Below, piece by piece: positions 34,944 through 42,616 of a stretch of 64,000 bases of DNA (the first letter of the stretch is position 1; each line of letters opens with the position of its first letter). A program made the translations under genes and the position numbers. The stretch comes from Eggerthellales bacterium (lineage in GTDB: Bacteria; Actinomycetota; Coriobacteriia; Coriobacteriales; Eggerthellaceae), in NCBI GenBank assembly GCA_029225085.1, contig JAQXVU010000048.1, positions 18,885 through 82,884 of the forward strand. Reading direction: 5' to 3'. The notes beneath the pieces were generated by a model. The model had not been told where the DNA came from, made no database searches, and worked only from the letters and a program-made list of their open reading frames with translations.

Positions 34944-34992
34944 GCTAGCGAGGTCGCATATTTGGTAAACGCCAGCTAACGAGGCCGTATGC
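34944..34992. promoter_or_regulatory. Direct repeat in the divergent regulatory region
   Basis: Two 18-bp copies, GCTAGCGAGGTCGCATAT (34944-34961) and GCTAACGAGGCCGTATGC (34975-34992), agree at 13 positions and lie 31 bp apart, about three helical turns. They sit between the Tat-protein gene and the response regulator gene and look like a binding-site pair. Confidence 0.45.
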
Positions 34993-35038
34993 TTATTGTG
35001 TCGTTTCCTTCTGAGGGAAAAGGCCCCAGAAGGCCAAT

Positions 35039-35047
35039 TGCTATAAT
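35039..35047 (+). promoter_or_regulatory. Response regulator promoter, extended -10
   Basis: TGCTATAAT at 35039-35047 is a consensus extended -10 element 72 bp upstream of the response regulator. A -35 is not evident, as expected for this promoter class. Confidence 0.7.
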
Positions 35048-35118
35048 AACCTCAAACATCAGCAGTTATGTGCTTTCCTTTCATGGGGGAGCCCCTTTAC
35101 GATAATGGAGGCTAATCT

Positions 35119-35829
35119 ATGACCACTTCCTCTGACACTCGTCGCATTCTCCTTGTCGAGGATGAGAAGGCCATTCGCGATGCCGTGGCAGCATATCTCG
35201 AGAGGGAGAACTACTGGGTTTCCGCCGTAGGCGATGGCCAGGAGGCTCTCGAAGAGTTCTCTCGCCATCACTTCGATCTGGTGGTGCTCGACCTGATGCT
35301 CCCTAAGGTTCCCGGCGAGCGCGTGTGCCGCGCCATCAGGGACAACTCCGACGTGCCCATCATCATGCTCACCGCAAAGGGTGAGGTAGAGGACCGCATC
35401 ATCGGCCTCGAGCTGGGCGCTGATGATTATCTGGTGAAGCCCTTCAGCCCCCGCGAGCTGGTTGCCCGCGTTCGCGCCCTGCTGCGCCGCGTGCACTCCG
35501 ATTCCGAGCCTCAGCGTGAGGTGCTTGAATTTGGCGAGCTCACCATCGACGTTTCCGGCCATAAGGTGCTGGTCTCCGGCGAGGAGGTAGACCTCACCGC
35601 TTCTGAGTTCAAGCTGCTCACCACCCTTTCCCGCTATCCCGGCAGGGTCTATTCCCGCATGGAACTGGTAGAGAAGGTCCTGGGCTACGACTTCGAGGGC
35701 TATGAGCGCACCATCGACTCCCATGTGAAGAACCTTCGCGCCAAGCTGGGCGACAACCCCCGCAACCCCAAGTGGCTGCATACCGTGCATGGCGTGGGCT
35801 ATCGCTTCGAGGATCCTACCAAGGCCTAA
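35119..35829 (+). CDS. OmpR/PhoB-family response regulator
   Basis: A 236-residue two-component response regulator. The receiver domain (1-120) has acidic pocket DE near 15, the phospho-acceptor Asp58 in LVVLDLMLP, and Lys in DDYLVKPFSPREL. The C-terminal winged helix (about 140-232) shows VDLTASEFKLLTTLSRYPGRVYSR in pieces and YERTIDSHVKNLRAKLG. It is paired with the sensor kinase 90 bp downstream, although a strong hairpin lies between them. The stimulus cannot be read from sequence; the extracellular part of the kinase is the only clue. Confidence 0.94.
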   Translation: MTTSSDTRRILLVEDEKAIRDAVAAYLERENYWVSAVGDGQEALEEFSRHHFDLVVLDLMLPKVPGERVCRAIRDNSDVPIIMLTAKGEVEDRIIGLELGADDYLVKPFSPRELVARVRALLRRVHSDSEPQREVLEFGELTIDVSGHKVLVSGEEVDLTASEFKLLTTLSRYPGRVYSRMELVEKVLGYDFEGYERTIDSHVKNLRAKLGDNPRNPKWLHTVHGVGYRFEDPTKA

Positions 35830-35844
35830 GCGAAGCGCTTGTGT

Positions 35845-35885
35845 GCCCGGCTCTTGTCCCGCCAGCGACGAGAGCCGGGCTTTTT
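35845..35885 (+). terminator. Terminator between response regulator and kinase
   Basis: A stem of 14 bp (35845-35858 with 35867-35880, one wobble) followed by five T. It may reduce kinase expression relative to the regulator. Confidence 0.88.
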
Positions 35886-35919
35886 CGTCTGAGAAGAGCA
35901 GAAGAGGAAAGGTTAGCTT

Positions 35920-37521
35920 GTGGGTAACTGGAGCGGCAAGAGCCCGTTAGAAGTTGTGGAAGTGGGGCCCATTCCCGAGGACAAGGGGCAGAAGCGGGGC
36001 GGCTCTCGTGGTCTGAAGAGCTTTTCGGAAGCTTCCTTCACCACTAAGGTCATGGGCTCCTTCGCCTTTATTTCCTTCCTGACCATTTTGGTGGCCTTCG
36101 GAGTGCTGTCCTTCGTGTGGGAGCAGCACTTCCAGGAGTACACCCATGACAATATGGAACGCTTGGCTCAGAGCGTTGCCACCTCGGTGGAAGAGGAGCT
36201 TGACGGCTCCCGTGGCCGCTGGAACGACGAGGTGGTGCATCCCGGTCAGTCCGCAGCTCGTCTGAACGATGGCGTGAACGTGCAGATCGTGGCTTCTGAC
36301 GGAACCGTGTACTTCGACAGCTCCCAGAGCAAGGACGGCCTGACCAAGGGGCTGAACTCGCCCAACAGCTCTCGCAGCCATATGGTCTCTGCGCCCATTA
36401 CGGAAGATGGGGTGCAGGTGGGCATGGTGAACGTGTGGGTGTATGGGTCCGACACCTTGCTCACCGAGGCTGACCAGGAGTTCAGGGATCAGTCCTACGC
36501 TGGTATGCTCATGGCCATCGTGTTGGGCATCATCATCTCCCTGATCGTGGGCTTCGTGTTCGCGCGAACATTGGTCGATCCCATCAACCGCATCACCCGC
36601 ACAGCTAAGGCCATCAAGGAAGGCGACGAGGGGGCCCGCACCGGCATGCGGGGCAACGATGAGATCGCCCGTTTGGGCGAGACCTTCGATGCCATGGCCG
36701 ATTCCATTGCCAAGGACCGCCAGATGGAGCGCCGTCTCACCACCGATGTGGCCCATGAGCTGCGCACGCCCCTTATGGCCATTCAAGCCACGGTAGAGGC
36801 GATGGTCGACGGCGTCTTCGAGCCCGATGCTGAGCGCCTGGCCACCATCGATGCCGAGGTGCAGCGCCTGAGCCGTCTGGTCGATGCTCAGCTGAAGTTG
36901 TCGCGCCTCGAGAATCGCAAGACCCCCATCAACAAGGAGAAGGTGAATCTGGGCGACGTCATCACCGACGTGTACGCCACCCACGAGGCCTACGTGAAGG
37001 ACGCCGGCCTCGACTTCTACTTCGAGAAGCAGGACGACGTGTACGTGTATGGCGATGCGGACATGCTGCGTCAGGCTACGGCGAACCTCATTTCCAACGC
37101 AGTGCGCTACACGCCCCAGGGAAGCGTGACCCTGAAGGTGTCGAAGGGCGACATCATGGCGTCCATTCAGGTGAAGGATACGGGCATCGGTCTTTCAACC
37201 GAGGAGGCTAAGCGCGTGTTCGACCGATTCTGGCGCGCAGATGAGGGAAGAAATCGTGCTCAGGGCGGCCTCGGTGTCGGTTTGTCGGTTGTTAAGGAAA
37301 TCGTAGACCGTCATAATGGTTGGGTCAGAGTGGAAGGAAAGAAGGGCGAGGGAGCAACCTTCACCATTCTCATTCCCCTGTACGAGGATCGCAGCCAGCC
37401 TGCCGGCAAGCAGGGTAAGCAGAATAAGCAGGCCAAGCAGAATAAGCAGGCCAAGCAAGCCAAGCAGGTGAAGCAGAAGAAGAGCCGTAACGGCCGTTCC
37501 TCTAAACAAGATCGGGTATAA
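35920..37521 (+). CDS. Sensor histidine kinase
   Basis: A 533-residue membrane kinase. One helix lies at about 43-67, followed by an extracellular sensor of about 130 residues. A second helix lies at about 196-217, then HAMP, a dimerisation domain with phospho-acceptor His279 in DVAHELRTPL, and an ATPase domain with N-box NLISNAVRYTPQG, DTGIGL and GGLGVGLSVV. The last 40 residues are a Lys/Gln repeat tail (KQNKQAKQ units, window 37410-37480), very basic and unlike normal kinases. It starts with GTG after GAGGAAAGG. It is the partner of the regulator just upstream. The tail may bind DNA, RNA or anionic lipid, or be neutral slippage. Confidence 0.93.
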   Translation: MGNWSGKSPLEVVEVGPIPEDKGQKRGGSRGLKSFSEASFTTKVMGSFAFISFLTILVAFGVLSFVWEQHFQEYTHDNMERLAQSVATSVEEELDGSRGRWNDEVVHPGQSAARLNDGVNVQIVASDGTVYFDSSQSKDGLTKGLNSPNSSRSHMVSAPITEDGVQVGMVNVWVYGSDTLLTEADQEFRDQSYAGMLMAIVLGIIISLIVGFVFARTLVDPINRITRTAKAIKEGDEGARTGMRGNDEIARLGETFDAMADSIAKDRQMERRLTTDVAHELRTPLMAIQATVEAMVDGVFEPDAERLATIDAEVQRLSRLVDAQLKLSRLENRKTPINKEKVNLGDVITDVYATHEAYVKDAGLDFYFEKQDDVYVYGDADMLRQATANLISNAVRYTPQGSVTLKVSKGDIMASIQVKDTGIGLSTEEAKRVFDRFWRADEGRNRAQGGLGVGLSVVKEIVDRHNGWVRVEGKKGEGATFTILIPLYEDRSQPAGKQGKQNKQAKQNKQAKQAKQVKQKKSRNGRSSKQDRV

Positions 37522-37584
37522 GGCAAGAAGGCGCAGGTGCGCCGGGCGGTACGAGCCGCAGCAACGCATGAGGGAGATGTACGC

Positions 37585-38457
37585 ATGTCTAAGATTGACA
37601 TCAAGCCAGATTCTCAGGGCAAAGTAAGGGATATGTACGATTTGGGCGATAAGCTCCTGGTTGTCGCCACGGACCGTATTTCCGCTTTCGACTACGTTCT
37701 TCCCGACGAGATTCCTTACAAGGGTCGCGTCCTGAACCAGCTCTCCGTATTCTGGTTCGAGCTTCTCGATGGCATCGTCGAGAACCACCTCATCTCCGCC
37801 GACGTGGCTGACCTGCCTGAGAAGTTCAAGCCCTACTCTGACTACCTCGAGGGCCGCTTCATGCTGGTGCGCAAGTGCCAGATGTTCCCCATCGAGTGCA
37901 TCGTCCGCGGTTACCTTACCGGCTCCGGCCTGAAGGAGTACCAGAAGAGCCAGACCGTCTGTGGTTTGCCTCTGCCTGCTGGCCTGGTGAACTCCTCTAA
38001 GATCCCCGAGACCATCTTCACCCCTTCCACCAAGGCTGACCTGGGCGATCACGACGAGAACATCGACTTCGAGACCGCCGCTAAGCTCTGCGGCACCGAA
38101 GAGGCTGAGAAGCTGCGCGATCTGACCATTCAGATCTACACCAAGGCAGCCGAGCATGCTAAGAGCAAGGGCATCATCATCGCCGACACCAAGCTGGAGT
38201 TCGGCCAGATCGATGGCAAGATCATCCTGGCAGACGAGGTTCTGACCCCCGATTCCTCTCGCTTCTGGGCAGCTGACCTGTACAAGGAGGGCGAGGAGCA
38301 GGCAAGCTTCGACAAGCAGTTCGTCCGCAACTGGCTCAACGCCAACTGGGACCGCACTGGCGAGCCTCCTCACATGCCTGCCGACATCATCGAGAAGACT
38401 TCCGAGAAGTACATCGCTGCATACGAGACCATCACGGGCAAAGCTTTTCAGCGCTAA
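37585..38457 (+). CDS. purC: Phosphoribosylaminoimidazole-succinocarboxamide synthase
   Basis: Joins CAIR with aspartate using ATP to form SAICAR in purine synthesis; the product is then cleaved by PurB. The 290-residue length is that of the longer PurC class. It shows GKVRDMYDLGDKLLVVATDRISAFDYVLPDEIP in pieces at 12-45, IECIVRGYLTGSGLKEY and the IIIADTKLEFG motif. ATG 37585 has GAGGGAG eight bases upstream, whereas the frame is open to 37537 without a ribosome site. It starts 63 bp after the kinase and may be co-transcribed. Confidence 0.95.
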   Translation: MSKIDIKPDSQGKVRDMYDLGDKLLVVATDRISAFDYVLPDEIPYKGRVLNQLSVFWFELLDGIVENHLISADVADLPEKFKPYSDYLEGRFMLVRKCQMFPIECIVRGYLTGSGLKEYQKSQTVCGLPLPAGLVNSSKIPETIFTPSTKADLGDHDENIDFETAAKLCGTEEAEKLRDLTIQIYTKAAEHAKSKGIIIADTKLEFGQIDGKIILADEVLTPDSSRFWAADLYKEGEEQASFDKQFVRNWLNANWDRTGEPPHMPADIIEKTSEKYIAAYETITGKAFQR

Positions 38458-38518
38458 GCTCAAAAACTCTCGTATACTAGTACGAATGCGACAGAACGAG
38501 AAGGATGGATAGCCTTTT

Positions 38519-39181
38519 ATGACACGACGCAATCCGCGCAACGAGCGCTACACCAATGAGAATATGGCGCCTAAGGGTCAGACCCGCAAGAGCGCCGCTG
38601 CCGCCAAGCCCAAGAGGGATGCCGGCAGCACCACTATGACTGCGGCAGACAAGTCTAAGCAGGACAAGGAGAAGAAGCTTTCCCGCAAGGAGCGCAAGGA
38701 GGAGAGCCAAGAGGCCTTCCGTGCCATGGGCCCTCGCGCTCGCGAGAAGTACCTCGAGGACGAGTACGTTCGCTGGAACACCTGGCGTAAGCGTACGGTG
38801 ATGATCGCCTTCATCGCCCTGTTCATCGCCATGATCTACCAGTACTCTTTGCCACCGGCAGCTCAGAACCTGGCCATCAATGTCGTGCTCTGGATCCTCC
38901 CCTTCGCCGCCATTGGCGTAGGCATCTGGATCTCCTTCGCACGCCAGCGTCCGCTGGGCCGCTTGCTGGGTATTGAGTACGGCAAGAAGGGTCGTGAGCT
39001 TCAGCGTAAGACTCACAAGGAGCGCCAGGAGTCTATCAAGAAGGCGATGGAAGAGGACGAGGCTCGCGTAAAGGCACGTGTTCAGGAGAAGAACGACCGC
39101 GATGCCGAGCGTCAGATGCGCAAGCTGCGCGCACGCGTTGCCGCCGAGCAGGAGAAAGAGCAGAAGCAGCAGCAGAAGTAG
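38519..39181 (+). CDS. Two-helix membrane protein with charged ends, unknown function
   Basis: A 220-residue protein. Residues 1-90 are highly charged and Lys/Glu-rich (KDKEKKLSRKERKEE-type), two membrane helices lie at about 98-116 and 122-142, and the C-terminal 75 residues form a long charged helix, probably a coiled coil ending in Gln/Lys. Both ends should be cytosolic. No catalytic motif is seen and no family is recognised. It lies alone between purC and exonuclease III and is followed by a hairpin. Real coding is supported by start-site spacing (GAAGGATGG upstream) and clear domain layout. Confidence 0.75.
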   Translation: MTRRNPRNERYTNENMAPKGQTRKSAAAAKPKRDAGSTTMTAADKSKQDKEKKLSRKERKEESQEAFRAMGPRAREKYLEDEYVRWNTWRKRTVMIAFIALFIAMIYQYSLPPAAQNLAINVVLWILPFAAIGVGIWISFARQRPLGRLLGIEYGKKGRELQRKTHKERQESIKKAMEEDEARVKARVQEKNDRDAERQMRKLRARVAAEQEKEQKQQQK

Positions 39182-39206
39182 CCTGCGTTCTTTTAAGCAA
39201 CAATGG

Positions 39207-39246
39207 GGGAGAGATGCCTGTTCAGGGCGTCTCTCCCTGTCGTTTA
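39207..39246 (+). terminator. Hairpin after the membrane protein gene
   Basis: GGGAGAGATGCC (39207-39218) pairs with GGCGTCTCTCCC (39226-39237), one wobble. The T-run is poor. Confidence 0.65.
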
Positions 39247-39280
39247 CAGGGGTCTGAAGCCTACGTGAGGAGTGATAGCC

Positions 39281-40066
39281 ATGAGGCTGGTTTCGTGGAA
39301 TGTGAACGGACTTCGAGCCTGTGTGAAGAAGGGCTTCGAAGAGACCTTCGACGTGCTGGGTGCCGATATCGTGGCCCTGCAGGAGACGAAGCTGCAGGAG
39401 GGGCAGATAGACCTGCAGTTCCCCGGCTTCAGCTCCTACTGGAGCTACGCCGAGAAGAAGGGCTATTCTGGCACTGTGGTGTTCACCAAGGAGGAGCCCC
39501 TGCAGGTGCTGCATGGCCTGGGCGTTCCCCATCTCGACACGGAGGGTCGCATCGTGGCCCTGGAGTTCCCCGGCTTCTGGTTCGTGAACGTGTACACGCC
39601 CAATGCCCAGAACGGTCTGGCTCGCATCGATCATCGTATGGAATGGGACGATGCTTTCCGAGAGTTCTGCGCTAACCTGCGTCTGGGCCAGCTACCCGAT
39701 GGCGGTACGGCAACGCCGAAGCCCGTGGTCATGTGCGGCGACTTCAACGTGGCTCATGAGGAGATAGACCTGAAGAATCCCGGTCCTAACCGGGGCAACG
39801 CCGGCTTCTCCGACGAGGAGCGAGGCAAGTTCACCGACTTGCTGAATGCCGGCTTCGTAGATACCTTCCGAAGCCTGTACCCCGACAGGGAAGGTGCTTA
39901 TTCCTGGTGGAGCTACCGGTTCAATGCCCGGGCCAACAACGCGGGATGGCGTATCGACTACTTCCTAGTGTCTGACGACCTGGCTGATAAGGTGCAGGGT
40001 GCGGATATCTACGGGGAGATTCTGGGATCCGACCACTGCCCGGTGGCCCTCGATCTGAACTTGTAG
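39281..40066 (+). CDS. xth: Exodeoxyribonuclease III / AP endonuclease
   Basis: A 261-residue metal-dependent nuclease that nicks DNA at abasic sites and trims 3' ends in base excision repair. Motifs of the family: LVSWNVNGLRA at the start, DIVALQETKLQ with the metal-binding Glu, GDFNVAHEEIDL with catalytic Asp and Asn, and the C-terminal GSDHCPVAL with catalytic Asp-His. ATG 39281 follows GAGGAGTG; the in-frame GTG at 39272 overlaps that site. Length is normal. It stands alone between the membrane protein gene and folE. Confidence 0.95.
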   Translation: MRLVSWNVNGLRACVKKGFEETFDVLGADIVALQETKLQEGQIDLQFPGFSSYWSYAEKKGYSGTVVFTKEEPLQVLHGLGVPHLDTEGRIVALEFPGFWFVNVYTPNAQNGLARIDHRMEWDDAFREFCANLRLGQLPDGGTATPKPVVMCGDFNVAHEEIDLKNPGPNRGNAGFSDEERGKFTDLLNAGFVDTFRSLYPDREGAYSWWSYRFNARANNAGWRIDYFLVSDDLADKVQGADIYGEILGSDHCPVALDLNL

Positions 40067-40166
40067 TTGGCCAGTTGTTTCCGTGGGTCAGCCTGGCTTG
40101 CGGGTGCCGCTGTCCCGCGGCTTCTGCCTGATTCTGCAGTCGGCTTCCCCTTTGCGGGAGGTGTAC

Positions 40167-40315
40167 TACAATAGCGGGAAGCTTGCGACCTGCGCGTCCT
40201 GAGTGGCTGTTTTGTCTCAGGGCAGATTGACGTCGCAGGTGCGTGAGATAGATTGCTGCCGCAGACGCGGGAAAGCTGCTGGTATATGTTCTCGGCGTTT
40301 TCGCCGATTGTGTTT
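40167..40315 (+). promoter_or_regulatory. folE promoter and structured leader
   Basis: TACAAT at 40167-40172 is a likely -10 box. The leader then holds two nested stems, ACCTGCG 40188-40194 with CGCAGGT 40234-40240, and CCTGAG 40198-40203 with CTCAGG 40216-40221. Next is a terminator-like hairpin TCGGCG-TTTT-CGCCGA at 40292-40307 with TTGTGTTT after it, just ahead of the AAAGGG ribosome site. This fits a sensor domain plus expression platform. No known folate-riboswitch consensus could be matched by eye. Confidence 0.45.
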
Positions 40316-40329
40316 GAAAGGGTTTTACC

Positions 40330-40893
40330 TTGGATAGGGAAAAGATTGAACAGGGCGTGCGCCTGATTCTTGAAGGTGTGGGAGAGGACCCCAACCGTGA
40401 GGGCTTGCTGAAGACCCCTGAGCGCGTGGCGAAGATGTACGAGGAGTGCTTTGCAGGTCTTACTGAAGACCCTGCTCAGTTCTTTGAGACCACCTTCGAT
40501 GAGGGTCATGAGGAGATGGTGCTGGTGCGCAACATCCCCTTCTACTCTATGTGCGAGCATCACCTGGCACCCTTCTTCGGTGTGGCCCATGTGGCCTACA
40601 TCCCCGCAGCGGACGGTCGCATCTGCGGTCTGTCGAAGTTGGCGCGCCTGGTAGATTGCTATGCCAAGCGCCCTCAGGTGCAGGAGCGCCTTACCACGCA
40701 GGTTGCCGATACCTTGGTAGAGCAGCTGAGCCCACGGGGCGTCATCGTGGTTATCGAAGCAGAGCATCTGTGCATGAGCATGCGCGGCATTAAGAAGCCC
40801 GGTTCTCGCACCACCACCAGCGCGGTTCGCGGCTCTTTCAGGAGCAATCAGGCCACTCGCGCTGAGGCTCTGTCTCTCATCTTCGCTCATTAG
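40330..40893 (+). CDS. folE: GTP cyclohydrolase I
   Basis: Opens and rearranges GTP to 7,8-dihydroneopterin triphosphate, entering tetrahydrofolate (or 7-deazapurine) synthesis. The 187-residue protein has the zinc-binding motif [11 protein letters not shown], the [14 protein letters not shown] and QERLT segments, a [17 protein letters not shown] block with the second zinc Cys, and a TTTSAVRG end. The start is TTG at 40330 behind GAAAGGG. No other folate gene is adjacent. A long structured leader precedes it. Confidence 0.95.
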   Translation: MDREKIEQGVRLILEGVGEDPNREGLLKTPERVAKMYEECFAGLTEDPAQFFETTFDEGHEEMVLVRNIPFYSMCEHHLAPFFGVAHVAYIPAADGRICGLSKLARLVDCYAKRPQVQERLTTQVADTLVEQLSPRGVIVVIEAEHLCMSMRGIKKPGSRTTTSAVRGSFRSNQATRAEALSLIFAH

Positions 40894-40947
40894 TACAATA
40901 CGAGGAAACTGTTTGTGGGGCTCGCCCCCGAAGGAAAGGGAAATCCT

Positions 40948-41217
40948 ATGCGTTGCGTTCTGTCTGTTCTGGGTAAGGACCGTCCTGGCATCGTTGCCGC
41001 CATGGCCAACACCCTCGGTGATGCCGGTGCCAACATCGTCGACATCTCCCAGACCATTCTGGGTGACATCTTCTCTATGACCATGATCGTCGCCATTGCC
41101 GACGACTCCGATGTCTTCAACAGCCTGCAGGAGAATCTGAAGACCACCGGCGAGGATCTGGGCGTGCAGACCGTTCTTCAGCGTGAGGATGTATTCCAGT
41201 ACATGTACAAGATCTAG
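40948..41217 (+). CDS. ACT-domain protein (UPF0237 type)
   Basis: An 89-residue protein consisting of one ACT-type ligand-binding domain: LGKDRPGIVAAMANTL, GANIVDISQTI, and a beta strand with FSMTMIVAI. The UPF0237 family of stand-alone ACT proteins is of unknown role, probably an amino-acid-sensing regulator; in many genomes it precedes a UPF0210 gene, which is not present here. Start ATG follows GAAAGGG. A TACAAT at 40893-40898 may be its own promoter. It lies just before the menaquinone operon (33-bp gap), so partial read-through into menF is possible. Confidence 0.88.
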   Translation: MRCVLSVLGKDRPGIVAAMANTLGDAGANIVDISQTILGDIFSMTMIVAIADDSDVFNSLQENLKTTGEDLGVQTVLQREDVFQYMYKI

Positions 41218-41250
41218 TTTTGCTGGGTCTCGTTTCAACCAGAGAGAGCT

Positions 41251-42615
41251 ATGACCAAGATCTATTCGTATACCACGAGCATCGAGGCTAACGTCCTCGA
41301 TGCTTTTTGCTGTTTGCAGGGCATGTTCGGGGATCAGTTCGTGTACTACGACAAGGCTTCCGATGCCCGCAGACTGGGCTTGGGCCGTTGCGTGGCCCTG
41401 CCATCCCTGCGCAATCTCGACGTGCAGACGCAGGGAGAGTTCGCTGAGGACCCGGTGTTCTTCAGCTTCAACCGCTTCGATGCCGACAACCCCAAGCCCG
41501 CCGATGACCTTATGAGCAGCTTCCCCCGCTTGCTCTACATGCTGCCCGAGGTGGTGCTGTTGGTGCGGGAGGGCCAGACCTTCCTGCAGGTGAACAGCCT
41601 GGGCCCCGTGTCCGAGAGGCGTGCTGAGCGTTTCTGCCGTGAGGCCTGCAAGGGCTCGGCTCCCGTACCCGCCCAGGTTCCCTATGAGCTTGAAGAGGAC
41701 TCTTATGAGGAGTGGGAGGCCATGGTAGAAGGCGCCCTGTCCCAGATTCGGGAGGGCAAGCTGCATAAGGTGGTGCTGTCCCGCAGGCGGAAGGTGAGGT
41801 TTGACGACCCTGGCCTTTCCTCGGTCGATGCGCTGCTGAACCTGGTGGCCAGTCCCGCAAACGGCACGGTGTTCCTGTACCGCTATGACGACGTGTTCTT
41901 CTGCGGTTGCACCCCGGAGCTGTTGGTGCGCAAGGTGGGCGACGAGGTGCAGACCATGTGCCTGGCGGGTACCTGTCCCTCCTCTCCTGACCCTGATAAG
42001 CGCGCTGCCCTGGGTCAGGCGCTGCTGCGCGATCAGAAGAATCTGGCTGAGCATGCCTTCGTGGTCGATTTCATCTCTCATGTGGTGTCCCGTCTCTGCT
42101 ACGACGTGGAAATCCCCGCATCTCCCCAGCTGAAGGAGCTGCCTCAGCTGCAGCATCTCTGCACGCCGGTGCAGGGCAAGATCATGAGCGGCCGCACTTT
42201 GTCCGAGCTGGCCAACCAGCTGCATCCCACCCCTGCCCTTTCTGGTTCACCGGTGGGTCAGGCTATGATGGCCCTGCGTCAGCTCGAGCCCTATAACCGC
42301 GGATTCTTCGGCGGCACCGCTGGCTTCGTGAACGCCTCTGGTGACGGTGAGTTCGTGGTCACCATCAGAAGCGGCGTCTTCGATGGGGAAGAGGGCTACA
42401 TCTACGCGGGATGCGGCATTGTGGAAGGCAGCGTGCCTGCCGATGAGTACCAGGAGACGAACCTGAAGATGCGCACGGTGGTGGATGCCTTCGGCGGCGG
42501 ATCTTCGGACGGTGTGGTACCGCGAGACGGCGCGGCGCTTCAAAATGATACAGAGCTTTGCCACGGCGCAGAGCCCTGTTGCGGTGCCGAGCCCGCTGTG
42601 AAGGAAGGGGAGTAG
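41251..42615 (+). CDS. menF: Isochorismate synthase
   Basis: First enzyme of menaquinone synthesis, converting chorismate to isochorismate. The 454-residue protein carries the chorismate-binding fold in its C-terminal two thirds: LHKVVLSRRRKV, CTPELLVRK, the LAGTCPSSPD loop, AEHAFVVDFI, LHPTPALSGSP and the IRSGVFDGEEGYIYAGCGIVEGS end in pieces. Clustering with menD and the rest of the pathway separates it from salicylate or anthranilate synthases. It heads a run of five genes with gaps of 1 to 40 bp. menD begins one base after its stop. Confidence 0.93.
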   Translation: MTKIYSYTTSIEANVLDAFCCLQGMFGDQFVYYDKASDARRLGLGRCVALPSLRNLDVQTQGEFAEDPVFFSFNRFDADNPKPADDLMSSFPRLLYMLPEVVLLVREGQTFLQVNSLGPVSERRAERFCREACKGSAPVPAQVPYELEEDSYEEWEAMVEGALSQIREGKLHKVVLSRRRKVRFDDPGLSSVDALLNLVASPANGTVFLYRYDDVFFCGCTPELLVRKVGDEVQTMCLAGTCPSSPDPDKRAALGQALLRDQKNLAEHAFVVDFISHVVSRLCYDVEIPASPQLKELPQLQHLCTPVQGKIMSGRTLSELANQLHPTPALSGSPVGQAMMALRQLEPYNRGFFGGTAGFVNASGDGEFVVTIRSGVFDGEEGYIYAGCGIVEGSVPADEYQETNLKMRTVVDAFGGGSSDGVVPRDGAALQNDTELCHGAEPCCGAEPAVKEGE

Positions 42616-42616
42616 C

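Noticed and set aside
40009..42225. 738-codon minus-strand open frame over folE and menF
   Set aside because: Mirror of high-GC codon use in real genes on the plus strand; no motif or ribosome site.
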